Of a DNA stretch of 64,000 bases, positions 49,749 through 58,233 are shown in pieces. Position 1 is the stretch's first letter; each line of letters begins with the position of its first letter. A program made the translations under genes and the position numbers. Below the pieces are notes generated by a model, which saw only the letters and a list, made by a program, of their open reading frames with translations, was not told the origin of the DNA and made no database searches. Source of the stretch: Pseudomonas fluvialis (lineage in GTDB: Bacteria > Pseudomonadota > Gammaproteobacteria > Pseudomonadales > Pseudomonadaceae); NCBI RefSeq assembly GCF_014207935.1, contig NZ_JACHLL010000004.1:124001-188000 (forward strand). The letters are read 5' to 3'.

Positions 49749-50393
49749 ATGGAATTCAACCCCATCGACCTGATCCTGCACCTGGACACCTACCTGGAGA
49801 TGCTGGTCGCCCAGTACGGCACCTGGATCTACTTCATCCTTTTTGCGGTTATCTTCTGTGAAACCGGCCTGGTGGTGACTCCCTTCCTGCCCGGCGACTC
49901 GCTGCTGTTCCTCGCCGGCGCGCTGGGTGCCATGGGCGGCCTGGACATCAACATCCTGATTGGCAGCCTTTGCGTCGCCGCCATCCTCGGTGACAGCACC
50001 AACTACTGGATAGGCCGCAAGCTGGGCAAGCGCCTGTTTGCCAATCCCGACTCGAAAATCTTCCGCCGCGAGTACCTGATCTACACCGAGGCCTTCTATG
50101 CCCGCCACGGCGGCAAGACCGTGACCATCGCCCGCTTCCTGCCAATCGTGCGCACCTTCGCCCCCTTCGTCGCCGGCCTGGGCCACATGCCCTATCGCCG
50201 CTTCGTGTTCTTCAGCGTGGCCGGCACGCTGCTGTGGGTTGGCGGCCTGTGCACCCTGGGCTACTTCTTCGGCAACCTGCCCATCATCCGCGACAACCTG
50301 ACCCTGATGATCCTCGGCGTGATCGGTTTCTCCCTGCTGCCCATGCTGATCGGCTGGCTGCAGCACCGTCGCCAGCAGGCCAAGGCCGTCTGA
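49749..50393 (+). CDS. DedA-family membrane protein
   Basis: A 214-residue VTT/DedA protein with about five membrane segments. ETGLVVTPFLPGDSLLFLAGAL, GDSTNYWIGRKLGK and TVTIARFLPIVRTFAPFVAGLG are the family signatures, including the conserved acidic and arginine residues. Members flip undecaprenyl phosphate or phosphatidylethanolamine. It is the second DedA domain in this window (the first is fused to PAP2). The next gene starts 1 base after its stop. Confidence 0.93.
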   Translation: MEFNPIDLILHLDTYLEMLVAQYGTWIYFILFAVIFCETGLVVTPFLPGDSLLFLAGALGAMGGLDINILIGSLCVAAILGDSTNYWIGRKLGKRLFANPDSKIFRREYLIYTEAFYARHGGKTVTIARFLPIVRTFAPFVAGLGHMPYRRFVFFSVAGTLLWVGGLCTLGYFFGNLPIIRDNLTLMILGVIGFSLLPMLIGWLQHRRQQAKAV

Positions 50394-50394
50394 C

Positions 50395-51219
50395 ATGCTC
50401 CGCACCCTGCGTCACTGGTGGCGGCAGCGGCGCCTGCGCCGCTACCCGGTCAGTGACGCCGACTGGCAGGCCGTCCTGCAGCGCCTGCCGATACTCGACG
50501 GACTGCAGCAGCAAGCCCTGCAACGCCTGCGCGAACGCAGTGCTCTGTTCCTGCTGGATAAACACCTGACCTGCCTCGGCGACCTGCAGATCGATCCGCT
50601 GGACCGCCTCTGCCTGGCTGCCATGGCCGAGCTGCCACTGCTGGAACTGCCGGAGCTGGACTGGTACCAGGGTTTCCATGAGATCGTCCTGTACCCGGAC
50701 GACTTCGTCAGCCCGCAGCGCCACCGCGATGCCAGTGGCGTCGAGCACCAGTGGGATGCCGAGCACAGCGGCGAAGCCTGGCTGCAGGGGCCGGTGATCC
50801 TGGCCTGGCCGGGCGTCACCAGCAGCGGCGGCTGGGATGCCTACAACCTGGTGATCCACGAACTGGCGCACAAGCTGGACATGCTCAACGGCTCGGCCAA
50901 CGGCCTGCCCCCGCTGCACGCCGACATGCGCATCGGCGACTGGGCCAGCGCCATGCAGCACGCCTATGACCGCCTCAATGCCCAGCTCGACGCCCATCCG
51001 CACTCGCACACGGCCATCGATCCCTACGCTGCGGAAGACCCGGCCGAGTTTTTCGCCGTCACCAGCGAATATTTCTTCAGCGCACCCGACCTCCTGCATC
51101 AGGCCTTCGCCGAGGTCTACCAGCAGCTCAGCCTGTTCTACCGCCAGGACCCGCTGCAGCGTCTGCGGCAACTGCAGGCCGCCCATCCGGCCTACGCCAG
51201 CCCACGAAAGTCTGACTAG
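50395..51219 (+). CDS. M90 (MtfA-like) zinc metallopeptidase
   Basis: A 274-residue M90-family protein. The zinc site is NLVIHELAHKLDMLNG (HELAH) with a downstream acidic ligand in EDPAEFFAVTSEYFF. E. coli MtfA binds the Mlc repressor and has weak aminopeptidase activity. Cytosolic. It directly follows the DedA gene in what looks like a two-gene operon, the same order I remember upstream of ppa in P. aeruginosa. Confidence 0.9.
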   Translation: MLRTLRHWWRQRRLRRYPVSDADWQAVLQRLPILDGLQQQALQRLRERSALFLLDKHLTCLGDLQIDPLDRLCLAAMAELPLLELPELDWYQGFHEIVLYPDDFVSPQRHRDASGVEHQWDAEHSGEAWLQGPVILAWPGVTSSGGWDAYNLVIHELAHKLDMLNGSANGLPPLHADMRIGDWASAMQHAYDRLNAQLDAHPHSHTAIDPYAAEDPAEFFAVTSEYFFSAPDLLHQAFAEVYQQLSLFYRQDPLQRLRQLQAAHPAYASPRKSD

Positions 51220-51239
51220 CCGCTCCCAGGCAATGTGCC

Positions 51240-51245
51240 TATAAT
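51240..51245 (+). promoter_or_regulatory. sigma70-like -10 element upstream of ppa
   Basis: A perfect TATAAT followed by CGCGCC stands 38 bases before the ppa ATG. No consensus -35 is present at the proper distance. Confidence 0.42.
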
Positions 51246-51283
51246 CGCGCCACTTTTTTGGCCAGCCTCTCAGGAGACGCCCC

Positions 51284-51811
51284 ATGAGCTTCAGCAAGAT
51301 CCCGGCCGGCAAAGACCTGCCGAACGACATCTACGTGGCCATCGAAATCCCGGCCAACCACGCGCCGATCAAATACGAAATCGATCACGACACCGACTGC
51401 CTGTTCGTCGATCGTTTCATGGCCACCCCGATGTTCTACCCGGCCAACTACGGTTTCATCCCGCACACCCTGGCTGACGACGGCGACCCCCTCGACGTGC
51501 TGGTCGTGACTCCGTATCCGGTTGCCCCGGGCTCGGTCATCCGCTGCCGTCCGGTAGGCGTGCTGAACATGACCGACGAAGCCGGCGGCGACGCCAAGCT
51601 GGTCGCCGTACCGCACGACAAGCTGACCCAGATCTACAAAGACGTACACGAATACACCGACCTGCCTCCGCTGCTGCTGGAGCAGATCAAGCACTTCTTC
51701 GAGAACTACAAGGATCTCGAGAAGGGCAAGTGGGTCAAGGTCGAAGGCTGGGGCAACGCCGACGAAGCCCGCGCAGCAATTACCAAGGCGGTTGCGGCTT
51801 ACCAAAAATAA
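51284..51811 (+). CDS. ppa: inorganic pyrophosphatase
   Basis: A 175-residue family I pyrophosphatase hydrolysing PPi to drive biosynthesis. [10 protein letters not shown] carries the metal-binding aspartates; [15 protein letters not shown] and [11 protein letters not shown] are conserved. An AGGAG site precedes the ATG. A strong terminator follows, and the genomic island begins just beyond. Confidence 0.97.
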   Translation: MSFSKIPAGKDLPNDIYVAIEIPANHAPIKYEIDHDTDCLFVDRFMATPMFYPANYGFIPHTLADDGDPLDVLVVTPYPVAPGSVIRCRPVGVLNMTDEAGGDAKLVAVPHDKLTQIYKDVHEYTDLPPLLLEQIKHFFENYKDLEKGKWVKVEGWGNADEARAAITKAVAAYQK

Positions 51812-51829
51812 GCCTGAACCACCCCCTAA

Positions 51830-51854
51830 AAGCCGGCCACAAGCCGGCTTTTTT
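51830..51854 (+). terminator. Rho-independent terminator after ppa
   Basis: The arms AAGCCGGC and GCCGGCTT form an 8-bp stem with a CACAA loop, running into six Ts. It marks the last clearly chromosomal feature before the island. Confidence 0.92.
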
Positions 51855-51963
51855 ATTGCCCAAAGAAATCCAGCAAGATCCACAAACCCTAGTAAATACG
51901 GGGCTTTCAGCTTAGCATCCGTCCTAAGACATCCAGTAGCCATCAATAAAATCCACGACCAAG

Positions 51964-51984
51964 GTGTGGGTCAGAGTGTGGGTC
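51964..51984 (+). repeat. tandem direct repeats upstream of the integrase
   Basis: GTGTGGGTC occurs twice (51964-51972 and 51976-51984) with a 12-base period, 30 bases before the integrase start. Similar short repeats precede P4-type integrases and could be arm-type integrase sites; this is inferred. Confidence 0.45.
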
Positions 51985-52014
51985 GGGAGATGTGAATGAG
52001 AGCAGGAGCGAGTA

Positions 52015-53220
52015 ATGGGCAAGCTGACCAGCAAGAAGGTGGAAGCACTGGCCAAGGCTGCCGAGCCAGGAAAAACCATTGACGGCGACGGACTGTACTT
52101 CCAGATATCCAAAAGCGGCGGCACAAGCTGGATCTTCCGATACAAGCTGGACGGCCGATCCCGTGAAATGGGACTGGGCCCCTTCCCTGCTGTCACGCTA
52201 AGCGAAGCTCGCCAGCAGGCAGCTGACCAACGAAAAGTCCTCGCATCCGGGAGTGATCCCCTGGCGAGCCGAGACGCTGCCAGGGAGGCAAAACGCGAAG
52301 CCGAACGCCAAGCGGCAGCTCGTCGCAAAACGTTCGAGGATCTCACTCGCGAATACCTACAAGCTCATGGCGGTAGCTGGTCTGAGAAGTGGCGCAAAGG
52401 CTGGCTACGCAAACTGGAGCTTTACGCGTTCCCCACCATGGGAAAGCTCGCGGCTGACATCATCGAAACCGAACATGTGCTGACTGTCTTGCAACCGATA
52501 TGGGTCACCAAGACCCGCACTGCTGATGAGGTTCGTGGTCAGATCGAGCAAGTACTGGATGCAGCCAAAGCACGGCGCCTACGCAATGGGGACAACCCTG
52601 CCCGCTGGCGTGGTCACCTGGACAACCTATTGAGCAAAGCAGAGAAAAAGAAGGCCAGGCAGCGCCAGCACTTCCCTGCACTGCATTGGAAAGACACCCC
52701 CAAGCTGATGTCGACTCTGGCCAGCATCCAAACACGAGACGCCATCGCCACCAGGCTGCTGATTTTGACCGGCGCTCGGTACCACATGATCCGCCATGCT
52801 CAATGGTTCGAGTTTGACCTTATCGCTGGCACCTGGGCACTCCCAGCCGAGCGCATGAAGATGCGAAAGCCTTTCGTCATTCCTCTTGCACCCCAGGGTA
52901 TAGAAATGCTGCAGGGGCTAAGCTCGACCGACTCGACATACCTGTTCCCTGGTCAGGGCAAAAGCGGCGTGATGCATAACAACGCCGTGCGCAACCTCCT
53001 CCATAAGCTGGGACATGCAGACATTACGAGACACGGATTTCGCTCAACCTTCAGGGACTGGGCAAATGAATGCACCCACTACCCGCGAGAGGTTTGCGAG
53101 CTTGCACTCGCTCACGATGAGCGCGATCAAACCGAGGCCGCCTATTCGCGATCAGATCTGCTGGAGAAGCGCAGAGCACTCATGACGGACTGGGCCACAT
53201 TCTGCATGACTGCACAGTGA
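52015..53220 (+). CDS. tyrosine recombinase (P4-type integrase, DUF4102)
   Basis: A 401-residue integrase. The N-terminal DUF4102 domain begins KLTSKKVEALAKAAEPGKTIDGDGLYFQI and reads through WIFRYKLDGRSREMGLGPFP; a core-binding domain follows, then the catalytic domain with the box-I Arg in LTGARYHMIRHAQW, HGFRSTFRDWANE (HxxR), LALAHDE, and the nucleophile Tyr in EAAYSRSDLLEKRR. The usual GEL after the box-I Arg is replaced by HMI. An AGGAG site precedes the ATG. It most likely moved this island into place. Confidence 0.93.
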   Translation: MGKLTSKKVEALAKAAEPGKTIDGDGLYFQISKSGGTSWIFRYKLDGRSREMGLGPFPAVTLSEARQQAADQRKVLASGSDPLASRDAAREAKREAERQAAARRKTFEDLTREYLQAHGGSWSEKWRKGWLRKLELYAFPTMGKLAADIIETEHVLTVLQPIWVTKTRTADEVRGQIEQVLDAAKARRLRNGDNPARWRGHLDNLLSKAEKKKARQRQHFPALHWKDTPKLMSTLASIQTRDAIATRLLILTGARYHMIRHAQWFEFDLIAGTWALPAERMKMRKPFVIPLAPQGIEMLQGLSSTDSTYLFPGQGKSGVMHNNAVRNLLHKLGHADITRHGFRSTFRDWANECTHYPREVCELALAHDERDQTEAAYSRSDLLEKRRALMTDWATFCMTAQ

Positions 53221-53345
53221 CCCACTGACAACGAAAAGGAAGAGGTCGTCTGCTCAGTAGAGCGACTGCACAACCTATATCCGACTGAGCCCCAGTGCCT
53301 CACGGGTTAAAACACCCGGCATCACCGCCGTCGACAGCGCAGTGA

Positions 53346-53861
53346 TTAACCGGCAGCGATATCGGATACGGAGTCTTGGTCAGATATGGATTCGTGCACA
53401 GGCCTTTTGGCCTTCGACTGACTACGTCGTGCTTGGACGCGCTGGCGCTTTGCCTGCTGCTTCGCATACAGAGCCTGCCCCGCCGTTACCACTCCGGCGG
53501 GCTGGCCGCCCAGGTCCACGCGCGTGGCATTTTCAGTCATGCTCGACCAGTAACGACTTCCCTGACACCAGGCAGCGATGCCCAGCTTGAGCTGCTCGCT
53601 GGAAATCCCGAGCAGCTCAAGGTGTTGTTCAGCATCTTTGAGGATGCCTTCCTTGAGCGGAAGCTTGGGCGCCGGATTGACCGGAAAGGCCAATGAAAAG
53701 TGCTTCTGCAAGCGCCAGATCGCCTCAACCGCAGGATCTTGCTCGCGAGGCTGCCTTTGCGAGGAAGGCTTGCGCCTACTCGGCTTAGTGGCCTCAGTCT
53801 TTTCCTGCACTTTTTCAGCTCGCAGGCGGTCGCGTAGCTCAGCTAGTTGCTCAAAACCCAT
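53346..53861 (-). CDS. ProQ/FinO-domain RNA-binding protein
   Basis: A 171-residue basic protein. Residues about 45-140 match the ProQ/FinO fold: LQKHFSLAFPVNPAPKLPLKEGI, QLKLGIAAWCQGSRYW and RVDLGGQPAGVVTAGQALYAKQQAKRQ. Flanking N- and C-terminal stretches are Lys/Arg/Gln-rich and disordered. Such proteins bind sRNAs and structured mRNA 3' ends, and many are plasmid- or island-borne. It lies opposite in strand to the integrase; its partner RNA is unknown. The ribosome site is weak. Confidence 0.85.
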   Translation of the reverse strand: MGFEQLAELRDRLRAEKVQEKTEATKPSRRKPSSQRQPREQDPAVEAIWRLQKHFSLAFPVNPAPKLPLKEGILKDAEQHLELLGISSEQLKLGIAAWCQGSRYWSSMTENATRVDLGGQPAGVVTAGQALYAKQQAKRQRVQARRSQSKAKRPVHESISDQDSVSDIAAG

Positions 53862-54024
53862 CTTTCAGTTCGCAGTCTCAAGGTTGATTCGTTGCGCAAG
53901 GTTACCCCATTCAGTTTGCGCGGCGGCATCAGGATAACTGGCGGAGAGGCTCACCTTGCGAAGGCAGCTATCGGCCAGAAGCAGACATATCTGTTCGATG
54001 GGTGTATGCAATGACTAACGAGAG

Positions 54025-55731
54025 TCAACCTTGCTCAGCCTCAAATTCTGGCTCCATTAGAGACTGAATCCAAAACCACGGAGGTATTGGTAACTGATGA
54101 TGGTGGCAGGCGACCATAATCACAGGCCAGAAACCCGACTGGATAGGCGAAAGATTCTGCGACTCCGCATCCATACGGCATGCCTCAGCGATGGTTGCAA
54201 TGAGTTGGCGTCCACCTTTTTTTAACGGCAACCCACAAAGGGCTCGCCCATGGAAACTGTCACCTGTATAGATTTTCTCTTCCGACGTGGCATCCGGTAG
54301 CCAAAGCTGCAAGGTACAGTGTTTCAACTCTTTCTGAGCGAGGCGACTTAGCGCCTCGACCGCCTCGGTTGCACCAAGCGCATGCAGCCAAGCAGCAAGC
54401 ATTGGAACTATCGTGCTGCCCGCCGTTGCTTCTTTGAAATACTCGTCGGATTTATCACGCGGGTGTTCGGCGAGGTCACGGTAGTCTGAGAGGGAACTCG
54501 TGTAACGGCCTCGGGTGTGGATGGAGAAAGTGAGGCGGTAAACCATTTCCTGGAGCCAAGAAGTCACCCCTGTTGCATCAAGGCCACTGGCCAGCCAAAG
54601 CTGAAGGAACAGCGCAATACTGGTTCCCTGCCGATCTGTTATTGGCAAACACAGAGCGGGGTTATTTCGGATTAGCGCTAGGCCCGTTTGCGTGAGTTTC
54701 ACAACGCTGTTTTGGACATGCTCTTTATGTGCCGCATCGCTCCGCTCTCCGATCCAGTGGAGCCATAAACCTGCCAAGCCGATGCGGCCCAGAACCTCAA
54801 ACAGGGCTAGGTTCACATCAAGCGAGCTTCGAGAACCTGTAGCCATTGATATCCCATGGCATATCTCGGCATACGGCAACACCCGCTGCTCGATGAACTC
54901 CATGGATATGGTGAGATGTAGTTCGATCATCTGTCGAACTACGATGCTGAGTGCTTTTAATTCGCGCCCGTTGCTACCCAGGGTCGGCCGGAGTAATTCC
55001 CAAGTCGTCAGCAGTGCTAGCTCGCTAGAACGATACGGTGATTCAATGTTGCCAGCACTGCGGGCCCAAACAAACAGGATCCACAGACAGATGTTTAATT
55101 GCCGGGCAGCACGTACACGAGCTTTTCCCGACGCCATACCAGCCTTACAAAGATTCCCTGCCAGGCGGCGAAAGTGCTCATAGGAAACGTCTGGCTCATC
55201 GACCATAGCAACAGCTTTCTGGAAACTGCTGCGCAACGGCTTTGGAAGAATCTCCTCCCGCAATATCCCATTCAGAATCATTCCGGCAATTTTGTCGCCA
55301 TTCCATTCATCGAAGGTAATTCTCGCTGTGGTGTTATTGCCGATAAAACCTGTTAGTTTTTCTCGTACTTGCTCATTCACATCCCCTCCAAATGCTAGGC
55401 AGATAACAATCTTCAGATCTTTGTATCTGGTCGGGATCCTGTGAGGGATGTAAGCATCTAGAATTTCATCCAACGATGATCGCAGGGCCTGAGGATTGCC
55501 GTCCCAGTCTTGACGGGTAAGGTCCCCCTGCTTGACGGAAAACAGAAATAGCTTCTTCTCCCCATCCTCGTCCTTTCCCACTGCGGCGATGTCCACACCA
55601 AGCTGACTTGTTCCTCTTTGGGGGCGTGAATAGACGTTAAAGCCCAGCTCACTCAAAAGATCAGGGAGGATGGCATCTAGTTCATCCCTCTCTCTGAGAG
55701 ATGCCAAATAGTCTCGAATCAATAGTTTCAT
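54025..55731 (-). CDS. protein with N-terminal Mrr-like nuclease domain, unknown C-terminal region
   Basis: A 568-residue protein. Residues 1-170 look like a PD-(D/E)XK restriction-type domain: LLSELGFNV (Glu28), GVDIAAVG (Asp47) and, after 18 residues, FLFSVKQGD (Lys67), the usual D...xVK arrangement of Mrr-like nucleases. The remaining 400 residues are mostly helical with several Trp/Leu-rich segments and no motif I recognise. It starts within the stop of the upstream gene (ATGA, 55728-55731), so the two products are made together and probably act together. Base composition is unlike the chromosome. Likely a defence effector; not proven. Confidence 0.7.
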   Translation of the reverse strand: MKLLIRDYLASLRERDELDAILPDLLSELGFNVYSRPQRGTSQLGVDIAAVGKDEDGEKKLFLFSVKQGDLTRQDWDGNPQALRSSLDEILDAYIPHRIPTRYKDLKIVICLAFGGDVNEQVREKLTGFIGNNTTARITFDEWNGDKIAGMILNGILREEILPKPLRSSFQKAVAMVDEPDVSYEHFRRLAGNLCKAGMASGKARVRAARQLNICLWILFVWARSAGNIESPYRSSELALLTTWELLRPTLGSNGRELKALSIVVRQMIELHLTISMEFIEQRVLPYAEICHGISMATGSRSSLDVNLALFEVLGRIGLAGLWLHWIGERSDAAHKEHVQNSVVKLTQTGLALIRNNPALCLPITDRQGTSIALFLQLWLASGLDATGVTSWLQEMVYRLTFSIHTRGRYTSSLSDYRDLAEHPRDKSDEYFKEATAGSTIVPMLAAWLHALGATEAVEALSRLAQKELKHCTLQLWLPDATSEEKIYTGDSFHGRALCGLPLKKGGRQLIATIAEACRMDAESQNLSPIQSGFWPVIMVACHHHQLPIPPWFWIQSLMEPEFEAEQG

Positions 55732-57449
55732 TTTTCCATCCTCTCGTTGCGAAAAACTCGGAGGATGTAATCAAGACCAACAGGGTCAACGACCTCCATT
55801 CGAGGCATCTCGTAGGAAATACCATGGGAGTGAAGGTCGATTTCCATGGGACGAAGTTTGTCATGGCCATCGTCTACAAAGCTTAGTGAGCGATTGCCAT
55901 AAAGCAGCACGGAGCGGCTCACCAAACTCAAGAGTACAGACCTGCTTTCCGCCTCTTTATGGGCATCTCGCATTTGATCCGAAATGCGCAGGTGCTCTAT
56001 GCGACGATGGTGCTCTGATGGCTGAAGTTCGACGATAAGAGGAATCGAACGTTGCGCATCGAGATAGTCCCGGTTCTGAGCAAGAGCCCAAGTAATAGCA
56101 TTGTTCGCAGCATCATCCGGAGCAAGGCCTTCGAGATACTCCCGCACACAGCCATAGTTTTGGAGTAAGGGATCAACCAGCAGCTTTTGCACCTCCTCGG
56201 CAGTCTCTGCATCACAGACCCGCAGCACCGAGACTAAAACGGAGGCAGCCGTCGTTGGCTTGAAGAAGAACCATCCAACTGCCTTTCGGCAGATGAACAA
56301 TTGTGCGACTGGAGAAATAGCCAAGTCTGCCGCCTTAAGATTTAACGGCGCACCGTCCAGCCCCTTACCTTGTATAACGTTAGCAAGACCACCACAGAGA
56401 CGGGGGGCGCCAAGCTCTAGCCATCGAACTACGGCTCTGCTAAAGAGGTCCGGGGGACCGGACAGCAGCGTCCGAGTGAAACTATCCAGCGTCTCAAGTT
56501 CAAGCTCATCATCTGGTCGCGAGAGCAGCTTTGTTACGAAACAAACAGCCTCATCGTCATATCCGAGTTCCAGCAGCACCTGCAAGCCAAGATCTAACTC
56601 TTCTACAGTCCCCTTGTTGGTCGACTCCAGATGGCCTAATGCATCCAGCAGGAAAGTGACGATGTCTTGGGTAAGTGCCTCCCTGCACGCCCAAAGCGCA
56701 CGTGCACACTGATGTATGGTGAATTTGCCAGGATTCATCACTAGCCGACTTATTAGCGCGTTCGCATCTACAGGTGAGATGTCGCTACCACGCGCCAAAA
56801 TGCCCATTGCCGAATGCAGCACATTTGCCCTTATTGCGTCGTTAATCCCGCTGTCTAGAAGTGCATTGAAAACTGCAATCGTCTCGGCGCATGACTCTGA
56901 ATTGGAGTGTTCAATGCGCCCTAGAGCAGTAATAGCTGCTTGGCGGCGATCATCCTCATATTCCAGTGCCACGCGGCGCGCCTCGGTCAGATCGCCGATG
57001 GCCTCCAGCGCGAACGAAAGATGGTGACCAGCAAGCTCATCACCTTTATGTGCTGCGGCAATAATCTCACTAGCACGCATGGGAGCATTTGCACACCATT
57101 TGCGGAATGCAGCATTGGGCTCATTGGCAGCCCCGTCTTGTCCTCCGCGAGTTACCAATTCAGTAACGCAACGCATCATTCGGTCGGGGGTCGCATCCAG
57201 CTCAGGCAAGAGGCGGCAGAAAAAGTATGCCGCCATAAAGAAATCGGTTCCTGGGAGCTCCTGCAGGGCGTTAGCTTCAACAAGAGTCAACAAATCGATG
57301 GTTCCTGCGTTGTGCAATGCGATGCAACGCTCTTCGATCACACGGGAGTCTGTCCTGCCGTCGATCCCAAATCGATGTGCCATTCGGCGGGCGAACTCTC
57401 CGCGCTCGAATAATCCAATCAACTCTGCAGATGTCGGTTCAACGTCCAT
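55728..57449 (-). CDS. large alpha-helical (repeat-like) protein, partner of the nuclease
   Basis: A 573-residue protein with no recognised family. It is built of successive helix pairs rich in Ala/Leu/Glu (ALEAIGDLTEARRVALEYEDDRRQ, AITALGRIEHSNSESCAETI, LLDALGHLESTNKGTVEELDLGLQVLLELGYDDEAVCFV), suggesting a HEAT- or TPR-like solenoid. No nucleotide-binding or catalytic motif is visible. It is the first gene of the pair; GAGG precedes the ATG. It may sense or bind a trigger and control the nuclease-like protein. Whether the N-terminal 100 residues form a separate domain is unclear. Confidence 0.6.
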   Translation of the reverse strand: MDVEPTSAELIGLFERGEFARRMAHRFGIDGRTDSRVIEERCIALHNAGTIDLLTLVEANALQELPGTDFFMAAYFFCRLLPELDATPDRMMRCVTELVTRGGQDGAANEPNAAFRKWCANAPMRASEIIAAAHKGDELAGHHLSFALEAIGDLTEARRVALEYEDDRRQAAITALGRIEHSNSESCAETIAVFNALLDSGINDAIRANVLHSAMGILARGSDISPVDANALISRLVMNPGKFTIHQCARALWACREALTQDIVTFLLDALGHLESTNKGTVEELDLGLQVLLELGYDDEAVCFVTKLLSRPDDELELETLDSFTRTLLSGPPDLFSRAVVRWLELGAPRLCGGLANVIQGKGLDGAPLNLKAADLAISPVAQLFICRKAVGWFFFKPTTAASVLVSVLRVCDAETAEEVQKLLVDPLLQNYGCVREYLEGLAPDDAANNAITWALAQNRDYLDAQRSIPLIVELQPSEHHRRIEHLRISDQMRDAHKEAESRSVLLSLVSRSVLLYGNRSLSFVDDGHDKLRPMEIDLHSHGISYEMPRMEVVDPVGLDYILRVFRNERMEK

Positions 57450-57557
57450 GTCGCCTCACTTCAAAGAGATTTTTGGGCAAGTCTTCCATTTTATCCCTCT
57501 CGTATGGGAACACTTTCACCCACCTGGATACTAGATGCCCGCGTTGGGTCGACAGCA

Positions 57558-57592
57558 ACCTAAGTCAGCCCCGCCCCTCAATCACCTTAGGT
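57558..57592. promoter_or_regulatory. inverted repeat upstream of the two-gene cassette
   Basis: Perfect 7-base arms ACCTAAG and CTTAGGT are separated by 21 bases, roughly 110-140 bases before the start of the helical-repeat gene. It could be an operator or part of an attachment site. The cassette encodes no obvious regulator of its own. Confidence 0.35.
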
Positions 57593-57602
57593 CAACGCGT
57601 TG

Positions 57603-57640
57603 TGTAGTGAATCGCCCCGAATTTCCTAGGCACTCGATGA
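57603..57640. mobile_element. possible IS3-family terminal remnant
   Basis: The stretch beginning TGTAGTGAATCGCCCCG and followed by TTTCCTAGGCACT resembles the terminal sequence I remember for IS3-family elements in pseudomonads and burkholderias. No transposase is present. It may be a scar left by an element that once bordered the island. Based on memory, not alignment. Confidence 0.35.
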
Positions 57641-57885
57641 CCACTCCTGGCCGGCAGTAGCCGTCTGTGAGCATCGGCTACAGCCAAAAGCGGCCATATA
57701 GTTACTGTTAATGCAAAGCGCAGACTGAAACCGAGTCACTCGCAGAAAAATAAACCAGCACCCAAGCTTCGTAGATCACAACAAAGCCGTTCAGCAGGGG
57801 ATGGGAAGCTGGCGACGGGGGCATTTGCGGACCCTTGCGTGCTTGTCTAGAGTCAAAAGTGCCCCCCTACACTGGAGTCATCGCC

Positions 57886-58233
57886 ATGCACGCGCAGAAG
57901 ATACTCACTCGACTCGATACCCCCGGTACGACCCCACTCTGGAAGGTTTTCTGGCTTCAAGGCGTACTGCTCAGCCATCTGCTGTTCGGTGGCATTCTGC
58001 TGCTCTACGAGCGCATCGACACATTCTCCCTGGGCCTGTTGCTGCTTGCTTTCGTCGGATATACAGCCTGGGTGTTAAATGCGGTTTGGCGCAACTCTGG
58101 CAATGTCAATCAAGTCATCTACGGTGAGATCGCACGTTTTCTAACCGTGGCGTGGTCGATCAATGCCGTGCTGATTTCGACCTTCCTGCTATTTCTCCAC
58201 CTTCAACCGATTGGCTACCAGTTGTCACTCTGA
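57886..58233 (+). CDS. small membrane protein, unknown function
   Basis: A 115-residue protein with three probable membrane segments (FWLQGVLLSHLLFGGILLLY, FSLGLLLLAFVGYTAWVLNAVW, FLTVAWSINAVLISTFLLFLHL). The ATG at 57886 is chosen because it begins a compact N-terminus MHAQKILTRLDTPG; the frame is open back to 57835. Codon use is again chromosome-like, so I place it outside the island. No function recognised. Confidence 0.72.
   Translation: MHAQKILTRLDTPGTTPLWKVFWLQGVLLSHLLFGGILLLYERIDTFSLGLLLLAFVGYTAWVLNAVWRNSGNVNQVIYGEIARFLTVAWSINAVLISTFLLFLHLQPIGYQLSL

Larger units (their letters stand above)
51856..57880. mobile_element. small genomic island (P4-type integrase, ProQ-like, two-gene nuclease cassette)
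   Basis: The region between the ppa terminator and the small membrane protein at 57886 interrupts conserved housekeeping order. It starts with a P4-type integrase, has visibly lower GC content (most marked at 53.9-57.5 kb) and carries genes without housekeeping relatives. The left end has the layout usual upstream of such integrases. No tRNA gene adjoins it and I found no direct repeat marking the right end, so both borders are approximate. Confidence 0.7.
57450..57885. other. 436-base gap at the right end of the island
   Basis: No convincing gene. It holds the likely promoter of the minus-strand cassette, the inverted repeat ACCTAAG (57558-57564)/CTTAGGT (57586-57592), and a stretch recalling an IS3-type terminus at 57603-57640. 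The right border of the island probably lies here. Short open frames (for example 57801-58127) overlap the real membrane-protein gene in another frame and are not supported. Confidence 0.55.

Noticed and set aside
51812..52014. tRNA or tmRNA gene as integration target beside the integrase
   Set aside because: I looked for a cloverleaf or a CCA-ending acceptor in this gap and found only the ppa terminator, AT-rich text and short direct repeats.
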